DNA from: Flavobacterium sp.
Lineage (GTDB): Bacteria; Bacteroidota; Bacteroidia; Flavobacteriales; Flavobacteriaceae
Direction: 5' to 3'
DNA length: 64,000 nucleotides
NCBI GenBank assembly: GCA_029946065.1
Contig: JAQSDU010000014.1
Location: 62,001 to 126,000, forward strand
The position numbers and the translations under genes are program-made. Under the pieces are notes generated by a model, which ran no database searches, was not told where the DNA came from, and was given only the letters and a program-made list of their open reading frames with translations. How positions within the stretch are numbered: the stretch's first letter is position 1; every line of letters starts with the position of its first letter. Shown piece by piece: positions 1 through 8,378 of the stretch.

Positions 1-1
1 A

Positions 2-55
2 GGCAAAAGATATTATCTGAACTCCAATGGCAATAAGACTTATATTGATGAATAA
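2..55 (+). CDS. C-terminal end of a truncated protein
   Basis: Only the last 17 codons are inside the window. They read GKRYYLNSNGNKTYIDE and then stop. This resembles the GPRGG-RYYINSNGNKTYV-type tail that ends various Bacteroidota and other bacterial proteins, including some nuclease-like ones. That resemblance is from memory; the protein's identity cannot be recovered from the fragment. Composition and the clean stop support a real reading frame, but the piece is very short. Confidence 0.45.
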   Translation, partial: GKRYYLNSNGNKTYIDE

Positions 56-114
56 TATCGTTGGATAATTTTGAATAACTTTTATTACTGTATTTAAAGG
101 ACCCGAAGTATTTG

Positions 115-170
115 ATTTCGGTTACAGAAGCATTTTATAATGTTCAGGTAACCGAAATTTTATTTTTTAT
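115..170 (+). terminator. Possible terminator hairpin
   Basis: An 11-bp perfect inverted repeat (ATTTCGGTTAC at 115-125 and GTAACCGAAAT at 148-158) is followed by a T-rich run. It lies about 60 bases after the stop of the left-edge gene. The 22-base loop is long for an intrinsic terminator. Confidence 0.35.
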
Positions 171-194
171 GGTAACACTGCCAAATTGCGTGTA

Positions 195-240
195 TATAGA
201 ATAGATTTACAATTTATCGAATTGTAATTACTATTCTATA
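195..240. repeat. Near-perfect 20-bp inverted repeat
   Basis: TATAGAATAG at 195-204 begins an arm that pairs with the arm ending at 240. The arms match over about 20 bp with one base of slippage, around an ATCG loop. It is AT-rich and not followed by a T-tract. It could be a hairpin terminator or a protein site. Confidence 0.4.
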
Positions 241-482
241 AATAATCTTTTTCGTTCATAAAAATAGCATTTAAGTAATGGAATCATTCCGAAGCAGAAC
301 CTCGAGACATCAACTGGAAAAATGTTGATTTTAGTTTTATGAAAACCTTAGGTTTTCAAACTTTCCTCATTTACACCGAGGCAAAGACTCGAGGAATTAT
401 TTCGATTATAAAAATCATTTTATATGATTTTAGAATTTTAAAAAAACTATATTTACTATTATTAACAATTAAACCTATTTAT

Positions 483-719
483 ATGAAAATTTTATTCTCA
501 ATTGCGTTGTTTTGTACGTTGACTGCATTTACTGCGGGCAATGAAGTTAAAGAAGATGCTGATATTACATCTTATAAAGCTGTATATAGTGGTGGTCCAG
601 ATGCATATTTTAAAACGAAGGCATGTAGGGCTGCGTTTATTGCTGGACCACATCCTGAATATACTGTTGTTCCCGGAACATTTTTATGGCCAGAAGCACA
701 GGTGATTGTCTGCAATTAA
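483..719 (+). CDS. Small secreted protein of unknown function (78 aa)
   Basis: The protein starts with a clear signal peptide (MKILFSIALFCTLTAFTAG), leaving a mature chain of about 60 residues. The mature part has two cysteines, in KACRAAF and at the extreme end (IVCN), that could form one disulfide. I do not recognise a domain. The ATG at 483 is chosen over an in-frame start at 339 because the signal peptide begins there and the upstream 48 codons do not resemble protein. A bidirectional terminator follows at once, so the gene is probably monocistronic. Location is inferred to be periplasm, outer membrane or outside. Confidence 0.6.
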   Translation: MKILFSIALFCTLTAFTAGNEVKEDADITSYKAVYSGGPDAYFKTKACRAAFIAGPHPEYTVVPGTFLWPEAQVIVCN

Positions 720-784
720 TTAAATTAGTGTATAAAAGGCTATAAAGCTTCTCAGCTTTAATTCTATTTTATACTTTAATATTA

Positions 785-816
785 AAAAAAACCGAAACTA
801 AAGTTTCGGTTTTTTG
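785..816. terminator. Bidirectional terminator
   Basis: CCGAAACT-AA-AGTTTCGG (792-809) is flanked by an A-run on the left and a T-run on the right. It sits between the convergent small secreted protein and the M15 peptidase and can serve both. Confidence 0.75.
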
Positions 817-818
817 GT

Positions 819-1331
819 TTAAATAATAACATAATTTGTTCTTGGATCTCTTTTCATCGTCGAAAGCAAACGCCAATTGCTATAACCAATTTTATCGAAA
901 TGAGGCATATCTTTAAATGACGACCAATTACCACCCCAACTCCAGCCGTGTTTTGCAAAAATTTTCACACATTCATCCCAGTCAGAAACCTTGTCGCCAT
1001 CCCAGTCTTTTTTGGTATCCCAACTTGCGGTTTTTCCATCGATGATCATAACGATATCAACGGCAAAGCCATAATTATGTACCGATTGTCCGCCTTTGGC
1101 ATTGGTGACTGTAGCACCCAAAGGCCTAGCAGCAGTAACGCCATTAGGATTTTTTTTGGTCCTGCCTAATGCATAAAGGTCATTTTGCTCTTCAAATGTT
1201 CGCAAACCCTGGGCAATTCGCATTTGGGAAGGTCCTTTTAATGCTGCATTACATTCGTTTACAATAAGTGTTACTTCATTCCGAACTAAAGGATGCAACT
1301 TTGCAATTCTATCTTGTGACGCTTTATCCAT
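819..1331 (-). CDS. M15 family peptidase (endolysin-like, peptidoglycan cleaving)
   Basis: This 170-aa protein fits the zinc metallopeptidase family M15, of the phage endolysin/CwlK type that cuts L-Ala-D-Glu or D-Ala-D-Ala links in peptidoglycan peptides. The zinc and catalytic motifs are visible: SVHNYGFAVDIV (His85, Asp92) and DMPHFD (His144). RIAQGLRTFEEQNDLYALGR near residue 38-57 is the usual substrate-cleft segment. No signal peptide is visible, so export, if any, would need another route. Such genes occur both as phage lysins and as resident genes, but no other phage gene is near. It is a single gene between a terminator and the tRNA operon. Confidence 0.8.
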   Translation of the reverse strand: MDKASQDRIAKLHPLVRNEVTLIVNECNAALKGPSQMRIAQGLRTFEEQNDLYALGRTKKNPNGVTAARPLGATVTNAKGGQSVHNYGFAVDIVMIIDGKTASWDTKKDWDGDKVSDWDECVKIFAKHGWSWGGNWSSFKDMPHFDKIGYSNWRLLSTMKRDPRTNYVII

Positions 1332-1481
1332 GATTTCAATGGGTTAGTTAGACGGATAAAATTAGGAATAATTTTTTAATTAAGTGAAATAAAAATTTGA
1401 AGTAAAACAAGAAATCATAGAAAAGGGTGGCTTTGTGTAATTGTAAAAAATTCTATTATATGATATAAAACAGCCATAAAC

Positions 1482-1507
1482 AAAAAAACCACTGAAAACA
1501 GTGGTTA
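1482..1507 (-). terminator. Terminator of the tRNA operon
   Basis: Read on the minus strand, AACCACTG-TTTT-CAGTGGTT is followed directly by a T-run. It lies just after the 3' end of tRNA-Arg. Confidence 0.7.
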
Positions 1508-1513
1508 AATAAG

Positions 1514-1587
<74 letters not shown>

Positions 1588-1600
1588 TTCCTCAATAATG

Positions 1601-1675
1601 TCGGGGTGGCAGGATTCGAACCTGCGGCCTCCTGCTCCCAAAGCAGGCGCGATAACCGGGCTACGCTACACCCCG
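1601..1675 (-). tRNA. tRNA-Pro (TGG)
   Basis: The 75-base gene has acceptor stem CGGGGTG/CACCCCG, discriminator A, T-loop GGTTCGAATCC and anticodon loop TTTGGGA, so the anticodon is TGG. CCA is not encoded. Middle gene of the Ser-Pro-Arg tRNA operon. Confidence 0.95.
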
Positions 1676-1685
1676 AAAAAAACAG

Positions 1686-1769
1686 CGGAGAGACAGGGAC
1701 TCGAACCCTGGCGACGTTTGCACGTCGACAGATTAGCAATCTGCTCCGTTACCACTCCGGCACCTCTCC
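1686..1769 (-). tRNA. tRNA-Ser (GCT)
   Basis: The 84-base gene has the long variable arm of class II tRNAs (GTCGACGTGCAAACGTCGC region) and anticodon loop TTGCTAA, giving GCT for AGC/AGT codons. The acceptor stem is GGAGAGG with TCTCTCC and the discriminator is G. It is the first gene of the operon, about 40 bases after the promoter. Confidence 0.95.
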
Positions 1770-2104
1770 TGTTTTTAACCTTAACTTTGATAGTTTCAAA
1801 GCGGTTGCAAATGTAACGGTTCATTCTATATTTCACAAGTAAAAATTATGTTTTTTTTGCATTTTTTTTGCAGGTCATTTAAAATCCTTAACAATCAAAT
1901 GTATAGCAATATAAAAAGATGCAAATCCGAATAAATATTTTCTTTATTATATAATTTAAAAAATTGATACAGCAAAAACAACGAATGTAATATTATCAAA
2001 AAATTGATTTTTATTTTACAAAAATTGATTAAATTCGCAACTGAACTAAACAATCATTATTATATCCTGAAATATCAGGTCATAACCAAGCAATATACTA
2101 TACA
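1770..2104. other. Divergent intergenic region between tRNA operon and thiolase
   Basis: About 335 AT-rich bases hold the tRNA promoter (1808-1838, minus) and the thiolase promoter region. For thiolase, TAAATTCG sits near 2031-2038, a one-base variant of TAnnTTTG. No gene was seen. Confidence 0.5.
1808..1838 (-). promoter_or_regulatory. Promoter of the tRNA operon
   Basis: On the minus strand, TTG (1836-1838) and TACATTTG (1808-1815) are separated by 20 bases. This matches the Bacteroidota -33 TTG / -7 TAnnTTTG consensus. The tRNA-Ser gene begins 38 bases downstream. Confidence 0.55.
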
Positions 2105-3283
2105 ATGAGCAAAAAAATCGTAATCGTATCGGCCGCAAGAACGCCAATCGGAAGCTTTATGGGCGCATTATCAACTGTAACCGCTCCAAAATTGGGCGCT
2201 GCAGCCATCAAAGGCGCTTTAGACAAAATCAACTTGGATCCAAAACTTGTGGATGAAGTGTATATGGGCAACGTCGTACAAGCTGGAGTTGGACAAGCAC
2301 CTGCAAGACAAGCAGCACTATACGCAGGATTGCCTGATACCGTAATTGCTACAACTGTAAATAAAGTCTGTGCTTCGGGAATGAAAGCCGTAATGATGGG
2401 CGCACAAGCCATCATGTCTGGCGATGCAGAAATTATCGTGGCGGGCGGAATGGAAAACATGAGCCTTATTCCGCATTATATGCATTTAAGAAATGGCTAC
2501 AAATTTGGACCTGCAGCAATGATAGATGGCATGCAGAAAGACGGGCTTACAGATGCTTACGATAACAATGCTATGGGTGTTTGTGCAGATTTGTGTGCAT
2601 CAGAATATAAAATTTCGAGAGAAGATCAAGATAATTTTGCCATTCAGTCTTATGAGCGTTCCGCAAAAGCGTGGGAAGGTGGTAAATTTGATAATGAAGT
2701 CGTACCGGTAGCTGTTCCGCAAAGAAAAGGCGACCCGATAATGGTGACCAAAGACGAAGAATTCACGAATGTAAAATTGGATAAAATTCCAACATTAAGT
2801 CCCGTTTTCACAAAAGATGGTACCGTAACCGCAGCCAATGCTTCGACAATAAACGATGGCGCTGGTGCAGTTATATTAATGAGCGAAGAAAAAGCACTTG
2901 CTTTAGGATTAAAGCCCTTAGCTTACATCAGAGGCTATGCAGATGCCGCACAAGAACCTAAATGGTTCACGACAACGCCGGCGAAAGCCTTACCGAAAGC
3001 GCTAGACAAAGCTGGACTTGCAATTTCAGATGTTGATTATTTTGAATTCAATGAGGCGTTTTCAGTCGTTGGATTGGCGAATGCTAAAATACTTGGCCTT
3101 GACAATGAGAAAATAAACGTAAATGGTGGCGCTGTTTCATTAGGACATCCACTGGGTTGCTCAGGTGTACGTATTATCATAACGTTGATCAACGTTTTGG
3201 ATCAGAATAACGCAAAAATCGGCGCAGCAGCAATCTGTAATGGCGGCGGCGGCGCATCGGCGATTGTTATCGAAAAAGCTTAA
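2105..3283 (+). CDS. atoB: Acetyl-CoA C-acetyltransferase (thiolase)
   Basis: The 392-aa protein matches the length of biosynthetic/acetoacetyl-CoA thiolases, which join two acetyl-CoA or cleave acetoacetyl-CoA. All catalytic residues stand at the classical positions: nucleophilic Cys89 (VNKVCASGMKA), NEAF near residue 320, His348 (GGAVSLGHPLGCSG) and Cys378 (AICNGGGGAS). It is cytoplasmic, with no signal peptide. No partner beta-oxidation or ketone-body gene is adjacent, so whether it works in degradation or synthesis cannot be told from context. Family assignment is firm; substrate chain length is inferred. Confidence 0.92.
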   Translation: MSKKIVIVSAARTPIGSFMGALSTVTAPKLGAAAIKGALDKINLDPKLVDEVYMGNVVQAGVGQAPARQAALYAGLPDTVIATTVNKVCASGMKAVMMGAQAIMSGDAEIIVAGGMENMSLIPHYMHLRNGYKFGPAAMIDGMQKDGLTDAYDNNAMGVCADLCASEYKISREDQDNFAIQSYERSAKAWEGGKFDNEVVPVAVPQRKGDPIMVTKDEEFTNVKLDKIPTLSPVFTKDGTVTAANASTINDGAGAVILMSEEKALALGLKPLAYIRGYADAAQEPKWFTTTPAKALPKALDKAGLAISDVDYFEFNEAFSVVGLANAKILGLDNEKINVNGGAVSLGHPLGCSGVRIIITLINVLDQNNAKIGAAAICNGGGGASAIVIEKA

Positions 3284-3309
3284 AAAAATATTCCAATATG
3301 ATGAATTTT

Positions 3310-3341
3310 AAATTATGGGTTGTAACTTTGACCCATAATTT
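3310..3341. repeat. Perfect 11-bp inverted repeat enclosing a -7-like element
   Basis: AAATTATGGGT (3310-3320) and ACCCATAATTT (3331-3341) are perfect complements around a 10-base loop that contains TAACTTTG (3323-3330), a match to TAnnTTTG. It lies between thiolase and the NlpC/P60 gene. No T-tract follows. It may be an operator over a promoter or a weak terminator. Confidence 0.45.
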
Positions 3342-3360
3342 AAAATCAAAATAATCCTAA

Positions 3361-4122
3361 ATGCACGGAATCTGTAATTTAGCCATTATTCCTTTAAGAT
3401 CCGAGCCTAGCGATAGGAGTGAAATTGTATCCCAAGTATTATTTGGAGAACATTTTCAAATCGTCGAACAGTTGCGGCAATGGTCAAAGATCAAACTTCA
3501 ATTTGACGGTTACGAAGGTTGGGTCGATTCCAAACAATACCAACCTATTACCGAATCAGAATACAAATTGCTTTCCGAAGATGCGATTATTTTAAATGCC
3601 GATTTGGTCGAATATATTGCCGGTTCAAATAATTTATTAATGCCAGTACCGCTTGGTGTTTCCATTTCTTTTTTGAACCATACTGAAATTAATACCGGAA
3701 ATTTTGAATTTGAAGGAATGAAAGTCAGTGGCATTAAGCCTAAATCAAATCTCATTGAAACTTCTTTCTTATACCTAAATGCGCCTTATCTATGGGGCGG
3801 AAAAACACCATTCGGGATTGATTGTTCAGGATTTACACAAATGGTTTATAAACTAAACGGTTATCATTTATTGAGAGACGCTTCGCAACAAGCGACCCAA
3901 GGAGATGCCTTGAGTTTTATTGAAGAAAGCGAGCCGGGTGATTTGGCATTTTTTGACAATGAAGAAGGCAACATCATCCATGTCGGCATTATCATGAAAG
4001 ACAATTATATCATACATGCCAGCGGAAAAGTGCGTATTGACAGATTAGATCATTTGGGAATTTATAATGCCGAAACGAACCGCCACACGCACAAATTAAG
4101 AGTCATTAAAAAAATCATATAA
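3361..4122 (+). CDS. SH3 domain-containing NlpC/P60 family peptidase
   Basis: The 253-aa protein has a bacterial SH3-like N-terminal part (about residues 1-60, with WSKIKLQFDGYEGWVDSKQ) and a C-terminal NlpC/P60 cysteine peptidase domain. The catalytic set is complete: Cys155 in GIDCSGF, His207 in IIHVGI and His219 in YIIHASG. The family cuts gamma-D-Glu-diaminopimelate bonds in peptidoglycan peptides. No signal peptide is seen, which suggests cytoplasmic recycling of muropeptides (as for YkfC-type enzymes) or non-classical export; this is inference. A terminator shared with the convergent TPR gene follows. Confidence 0.85.
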   Translation: MHGICNLAIIPLRSEPSDRSEIVSQVLFGEHFQIVEQLRQWSKIKLQFDGYEGWVDSKQYQPITESEYKLLSEDAIILNADLVEYIAGSNNLLMPVPLGVSISFLNHTEINTGNFEFEGMKVSGIKPKSNLIETSFLYLNAPYLWGGKTPFGIDCSGFTQMVYKLNGYHLLRDASQQATQGDALSFIEESEPGDLAFFDNEEGNIIHVGIIMKDNYIIHASGKVRIDRLDHLGIYNAETNRHTHKLRVIKKII

Positions 4123-4156
4123 AAAAATCCCGAAATTGAGTTCGGGATTTTTTTTT
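4122..4156. terminator. Bidirectional terminator
   Basis: AAATCCCGAA (4125-4134), a 6-base loop and TTCGGGATTT (4141-4150) form a perfect hairpin with an A-run before and a T-run after. It separates the convergent NlpC/P60 and TPR genes. Confidence 0.75.
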
Positions 4157-5519
4157 ATTTTTTCTGTCTTGCTTCCAGTTCGAGAACTTTTTCTTTCAAT
4201 GGCTTGGCCTTATCGGTCATTTCAAGAGCTTTATAAACATTTAACAACGTTGCCGCAGCTTCATAATTATTTGGATTTAATTCAACTGCTTTTTCAAGAT
4301 ACGGAATCGCGCTTTTGAATACATTTAGTCTTTGTTCCTTCAATGCATCATACTTTTTATTTTCAGCAGCAGACGTGCCCAACTTGTTCATTTGATCAAT
4401 CAGTCCTTGCTCAGGCTCCAATTTAAGAATGGCAAGATTTAGATAAGCATTGGCATATTTTGGATCAAGCTCGATTGCTTTGAGATAGTATTTTTCTGCG
4501 TCGACAATCTCTTTGTTATTGAATGCGAGAACGCCAAGATTAAATACTAGCTCGGCATTGTTTGGATTTTTTTCGAGGATTTCTTTAATTATGGCCTTAT
4601 AGGTAGTAAAGTCTTTTTCCTGAAGATACAAATTTGCTTCTTCAATCATCAAAGACGTATCTTCTGGATTGTTGGCTCTTGCTTCTTTTATAGCTGCTTT
4701 TGCCTCGTCTTTTTTACCTTTCTGTACCAAGATTAACGCAATGTTCTTAAAAATTTCACCGCGCTTGGATGGAATTTTCTCATCTCTCGGATTAGTATGC
4801 GTTTTAACCAACTTTACATAGTTGTCGCGTTCAGATTTTGAATTAAAGACTTCTTCAATACCTGACGCAGCATTTACAGCCCAATAAGCCATTCCTTCTC
4901 CTGAATAGTTAATCTTTTTTAGTTCATCATAATATTTCAGCGCAGTGTCGAAATCCTGTCCATTTACCGCATAATTGGCAGCAAAATACAATTTTTCAGG
5001 ATCGTTTTTATCAAACAGATATATACTATAAAGTACTAAAGCAGCATCATTATAACGTTTCGCTTGGTCGTTACCTAACGATACCGCATAATTGATAAGC
5101 ATCGGTTTGAATTTAGGGAGATCTTCTAATATCTCTTTGGTATAAACCTGTTTTCCACTCTTTTTTTCAAAAACGATTAACGCATCGGTGGCAACCGCTA
5201 AAACATTGATCGACTGCGGCGTAAAAAACTTTAATGCGGCGGCAGGGTTTTGTTGATTTTCTGGCTTAGCCATTGCCTCATTCATCTCTACGATAGGAGC
5301 ATTGGCCTTGAAAAATTTAAAATAAACCTGATCCGCTTCTGTGCCCGAAGCTACCAACGGCTCGGCTTTTTCTAAAGTAGCTTTGTATTCAACCACGTCT
5401 TTTGCGGAAGGCTCGTCTCTTTCATAGATTTTTTTCAATATTTTCATCTCATCTTTCTGAGCAAAACTGCTTACAGAGATGAGCATCGCAGCGACAAATG
5501 CAATATGTTTTGTATTCAT
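4155..5519 (-). CDS. Secreted TPR repeat protein
   Basis: The 454-aa protein begins with a signal peptide (MNTKHIAFVAAMLISVSSFAQ). The rest is alpha-helical with tetratricopeptide repeats, clearest near residues 280-400 (NPNNAELVFNLGVLAFNNKE, then DPKYANAYLNLAILKLEPEQ). TPRs are protein-binding scaffolds, here in the periplasm; the partner is unknown. The gene begins 19 bases after the gyrA stop on the same strand and is probably cotranscribed with it. There is no sign that its function relates to gyrase. Confidence 0.8.
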   Translation of the reverse strand: MNTKHIAFVAAMLISVSSFAQKDEMKILKKIYERDEPSAKDVVEYKATLEKAEPLVASGTEADQVYFKFFKANAPIVEMNEAMAKPENQQNPAAALKFFTPQSINVLAVATDALIVFEKKSGKQVYTKEILEDLPKFKPMLINYAVSLGNDQAKRYNDAALVLYSIYLFDKNDPEKLYFAANYAVNGQDFDTALKYYDELKKINYSGEGMAYWAVNAASGIEEVFNSKSERDNYVKLVKTHTNPRDEKIPSKRGEIFKNIALILVQKGKKDEAKAAIKEARANNPEDTSLMIEEANLYLQEKDFTTYKAIIKEILEKNPNNAELVFNLGVLAFNNKEIVDAEKYYLKAIELDPKYANAYLNLAILKLEPEQGLIDQMNKLGTSAAENKKYDALKEQRLNVFKSAIPYLEKAVELNPNNYEAAATLLNVYKALEMTDKAKPLKEKVLELEARQKK

Positions 5520-5538
5520 ATAAGTTTATTTTAAATTA

Positions 5539-8118
5539 CTATTCTTCTATTATATCAGAATCTTCATCAGCAACTGAATCTGATTCATCATTACTAACTT
5601 CTGTAGTTGCATCTAATGCATCCAAAGGTCTGCCATCCAAAACGGCTTCTTCCACTGCGCCTTCTAAAGCTTCTTCTTCGTCTTCTTTCATTACTTTCGT
5701 AACGGCAGCAATCGAATCATTTCCTTTGATGTTAATCAGTTTCACGCCTTGCGTAGCACGTCCCATAACCCTTAAATCTTCAACTGCCATCCTGATAGTC
5801 AATCCTGATTTGTTGATGATCATCAAATCATCTGCATCGGTAACGCTATTGATAGACACTAATTTGCCGGTTTTTTCGGTGATATTTAAAGTTTTAACAC
5901 CTTTACCACCACGGTTTGTAACGCGGTATTCATCAAGACTCGAGCGTTTTCCGTAACCATTTTCTGCTACGACCAAAATCTCACTGTTCATATCATTTAC
6001 AGCAACCATGCCAATTACTTCATCTTTGTCGTCTTGAAGCGTAATACCGCGTACTCCAGACGCTGTTCTTCCCATCGGACGTGTTTTGCTTTCTTCGAAA
6101 CGAACCAGTTTTCCTGATTTAACAGCAACCAAAATCTGGCTTTCACCATTCGTTAGTTTGGCTTCTAATAATTCATCGTCTTCACGAATGGTAATAGCAG
6201 CAACGCCGTTTACCCTTGGACGTGAATATTGTTCAAGCGAAGTTTTCTTCACCTGACCTTGTTTGGTCACCATGATAAGGTAATGACTGTTAATGTATTC
6301 CTGGTCTTTTAAATCTTGCGTACAGATAAATGCTTTAACCTTATCATCGCTTTCTATATTGACAAGGTTTTGAATGGCACGCCCTTTCGAGGTTTTACTA
6401 CCTTCAGGAATTTCGTAAACGCGCATCCAGAAGCATTTTCCTTTTCCAGTAAAAAACATCATATATTGGTGATTTGTGGCCACATACATGTGTTCTAAGA
6501 AATCCTGATCACGGGTTCCAGCACTCTTCTGCCCTACGCCACCGCGGTTCTGCGTTTTGTATTCGGACAACGGTGTGCGTTTGATGTAACCTGCGTGCGA
6601 AATTGTAATGACTACATTTTCATCAGCAATCAAATCTTCGATACTTACATCGCCACCTGAATATTCGATGATGGAACGACGTTCATCTCCATATTTATCT
6701 CGAATTTCACGCAATTCTTCTTTAATCAGTTCCATTCTGAGTTCTTTACTTGCTAATAACGCACGTAAATGCTCAATTAATTTCATGATTTCTTCGTATT
6801 CTGCTCTAAGTTTATCTTGCTCTAATCCAGTCAACTGGCGCAGACGCATTTCGACAATTGCTTTCGATTGGATTTCAGACAATTTGAAGCGCTCCATTAA
6901 TTTCTCACGCGCTTCATCTGTATTTTTAGAAGCACGAATCAATGCAATTACTTCGTCAATATTGTCTGAAGCGATGATTAAACCTTCTAAAATATGCGCT
7001 CTTTCTTCGGCTTTACGCAAATCAAACTGCGTTCTTCTTACGACAACATCATGACGGTGTTCTACAAAATAGTGAATCAAGTCTTTCAAATTCAGCATTT
7101 GCGGGCGGCCTTTTACCAATGCGATGTTGTTTACACTGAAAGACGACTGCAATTGCGTAAATTTATATAAGGTATTCAGCACCACATTCGGCACTGCATC
7201 GCGTTTTAGGATGTAAACGATACGCATACCATTTCTATCCGATTCGTCACGGATATTGGCGATACCTTCGATTTTTTTATCATTCACCAAATCAGCCGTT
7301 TTCTTGATCATGTCGGCTTTATTGACTTGGTATGGAATTTCAGAAACGATGATAGATTCACGTCCGTCCACTTCCTCAAAACCTACTTTGGCACGCATTA
7401 CAATACGACCGCGACCAGTTTTGAATGCTTCGCGAACGCCATCATAGCCATAAATCACACCGCCAGTCGGAAAATCCGGAGCTTTGATGTGGTTCATCAA
7501 TTCGTCTATTTCTATTTCCGTATTGTCAATGTAAGCTAATGTTCCGTCTATTACTTCGGTTAGATTGTGCGGCGCCATATTAGTTGCCATACCTACCGCA
7601 ATTCCTGAAGCTCCATTAATCAATAGATTTGGTACTTTGGTTGGCATTACTTTCGGCTCATATAATGTATCGTCAAAATTCAATTGAAAGTCAACGGTTT
7701 CTTTGTCTATATCGGCCATGATTTCTTCCGAAATCTTTTTCATTCTGGCTTCGGTATAACGCATTGCTGCCGGACTATCACCATCAACAGATCCAAAGTT
7801 ACCTTGCCCATCGACCAATAAGTAACGTAAACTCCACTCCTGCGCCATACGCACCATCGCATCATATACGGATGTATCGCCGTGTGGGTGATACTTTCCT
7901 AAAACTTCTCCAACAATTCTTGCTGATTTCTTGTGCGCTCTGTTCGAGAGAACTCCTAATTCATACATTCCGTAAAGCACCCGGCGGTGTACTGGCTTTA
8001 AGCCATCCCTGACATCCGGAAGCGCTCTTGAGACAATTACTGACATCGAATAATCGATGTAAGCTGATTTCATTTCGTCCTCGATGTTTATAGGAATTAA
8101 CTTTTCTCCGTCAGACAT
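5539..8118 (-). CDS. gyrA: DNA gyrase subunit A
   Basis: The 859-aa protein is the breakage-reunion subunit of the A2B2 gyrase that introduces negative supercoils. The active-site tyrosine is Tyr121 in [10 protein letters not shown]. The quinolone-determining region reads [19 protein letters not shown], with Thr82 and Asp86; Thr is, from memory, the wild-type state in flavobacteria where E. coli has Ser83. The C-terminal beta-pinwheel begins near residue 500. The GyrA box is a variant, QNRGGVG at 523-529, instead of QRRGGKG. The protein ends in a long acidic tail rich in Glu and Asp. No quinolone-resistance substitution is apparent. Confidence 0.97.
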   Translation of the reverse strand: MSDGEKLIPINIEDEMKSAYIDYSMSVIVSRALPDVRDGLKPVHRRVLYGMYELGVLSNRAHKKSARIVGEVLGKYHPHGDTSVYDAMVRMAQEWSLRYLLVDGQGNFGSVDGDSPAAMRYTEARMKKISEEIMADIDKETVDFQLNFDDTLYEPKVMPTKVPNLLINGASGIAVGMATNMAPHNLTEVIDGTLAYIDNTEIEIDELMNHIKAPDFPTGGVIYGYDGVREAFKTGRGRIVMRAKVGFEEVDGRESIIVSEIPYQVNKADMIKKTADLVNDKKIEGIANIRDESDRNGMRIVYILKRDAVPNVVLNTLYKFTQLQSSFSVNNIALVKGRPQMLNLKDLIHYFVEHRHDVVVRRTQFDLRKAEERAHILEGLIIASDNIDEVIALIRASKNTDEAREKLMERFKLSEIQSKAIVEMRLRQLTGLEQDKLRAEYEEIMKLIEHLRALLASKELRMELIKEELREIRDKYGDERRSIIEYSGGDVSIEDLIADENVVITISHAGYIKRTPLSEYKTQNRGGVGQKSAGTRDQDFLEHMYVATNHQYMMFFTGKGKCFWMRVYEIPEGSKTSKGRAIQNLVNIESDDKVKAFICTQDLKDQEYINSHYLIMVTKQGQVKKTSLEQYSRPRVNGVAAITIREDDELLEAKLTNGESQILVAVKSGKLVRFEESKTRPMGRTASGVRGITLQDDKDEVIGMVAVNDMNSEILVVAENGYGKRSSLDEYRVTNRGGKGVKTLNITEKTGKLVSINSVTDADDLMIINKSGLTIRMAVEDLRVMGRATQGVKLINIKGNDSIAAVTKVMKEDEEEALEGAVEEAVLDGRPLDALDATTEVSNDESDSVADEDSDIIEE

Positions 8119-8328
8119 ATTATAGTTATTTTAAAAAATTATTTTGGTTAAAAAATCTTGCTAATATAACCTTTCTGGACTATTTTTCGTATATATATTT
8201 GGAGAAATTTCCCTGATTTATTAACAAAAGCCACGTGCTTTTCAGTTAATAAATTATTAGCTATTTAAGTTTTAAGTTTCAATATTTTTCGTCACTTAGC
8301 TGTCAGTGCCAATGTCAGGGTATGGTTT

Positions 8329-8359
8329 TTGCTTTTCCACAATATATTCATTAAATTTA
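8329..8359 (+). promoter_or_regulatory. Likely clpC promoter
   Basis: TTG (8329-8331) and TAAATTTA (8352-8359) are 20 bases apart, close to the Bacteroidota -33/-7 consensus with one mismatch at the last base. The clpC start is 20 bases downstream. Confidence 0.45.
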
Positions 8360-8378
8360 CATCACAATCTTTATAAAT

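Larger units (their letters stand above)
56..482. other. Non-coding stretch with two inverted repeats
   Basis: This AT-rich stretch separates the left-edge gene fragment from the small secreted protein. It holds two inverted repeats (entered separately) and a short hairpin at 341-357 (GAAAACC-TTA-GGTTTTC). An open frame runs in from 339, but nothing before codon 49 looks like protein, so this part is probably untranslated leader. Confidence 0.5.

Noticed and set aside
339..482. N-terminal extension of the small secreted protein
   Set aside because: The extension would bury the signal peptide that starts at 483 and does not resemble protein.
819..1331. Prophage remnant at the M15 endolysin-like gene next to tRNAs
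   Set aside because: tRNA genes are frequent phage attachment sites, but there is no integrase, no structural phage gene and no duplicated tRNA end.
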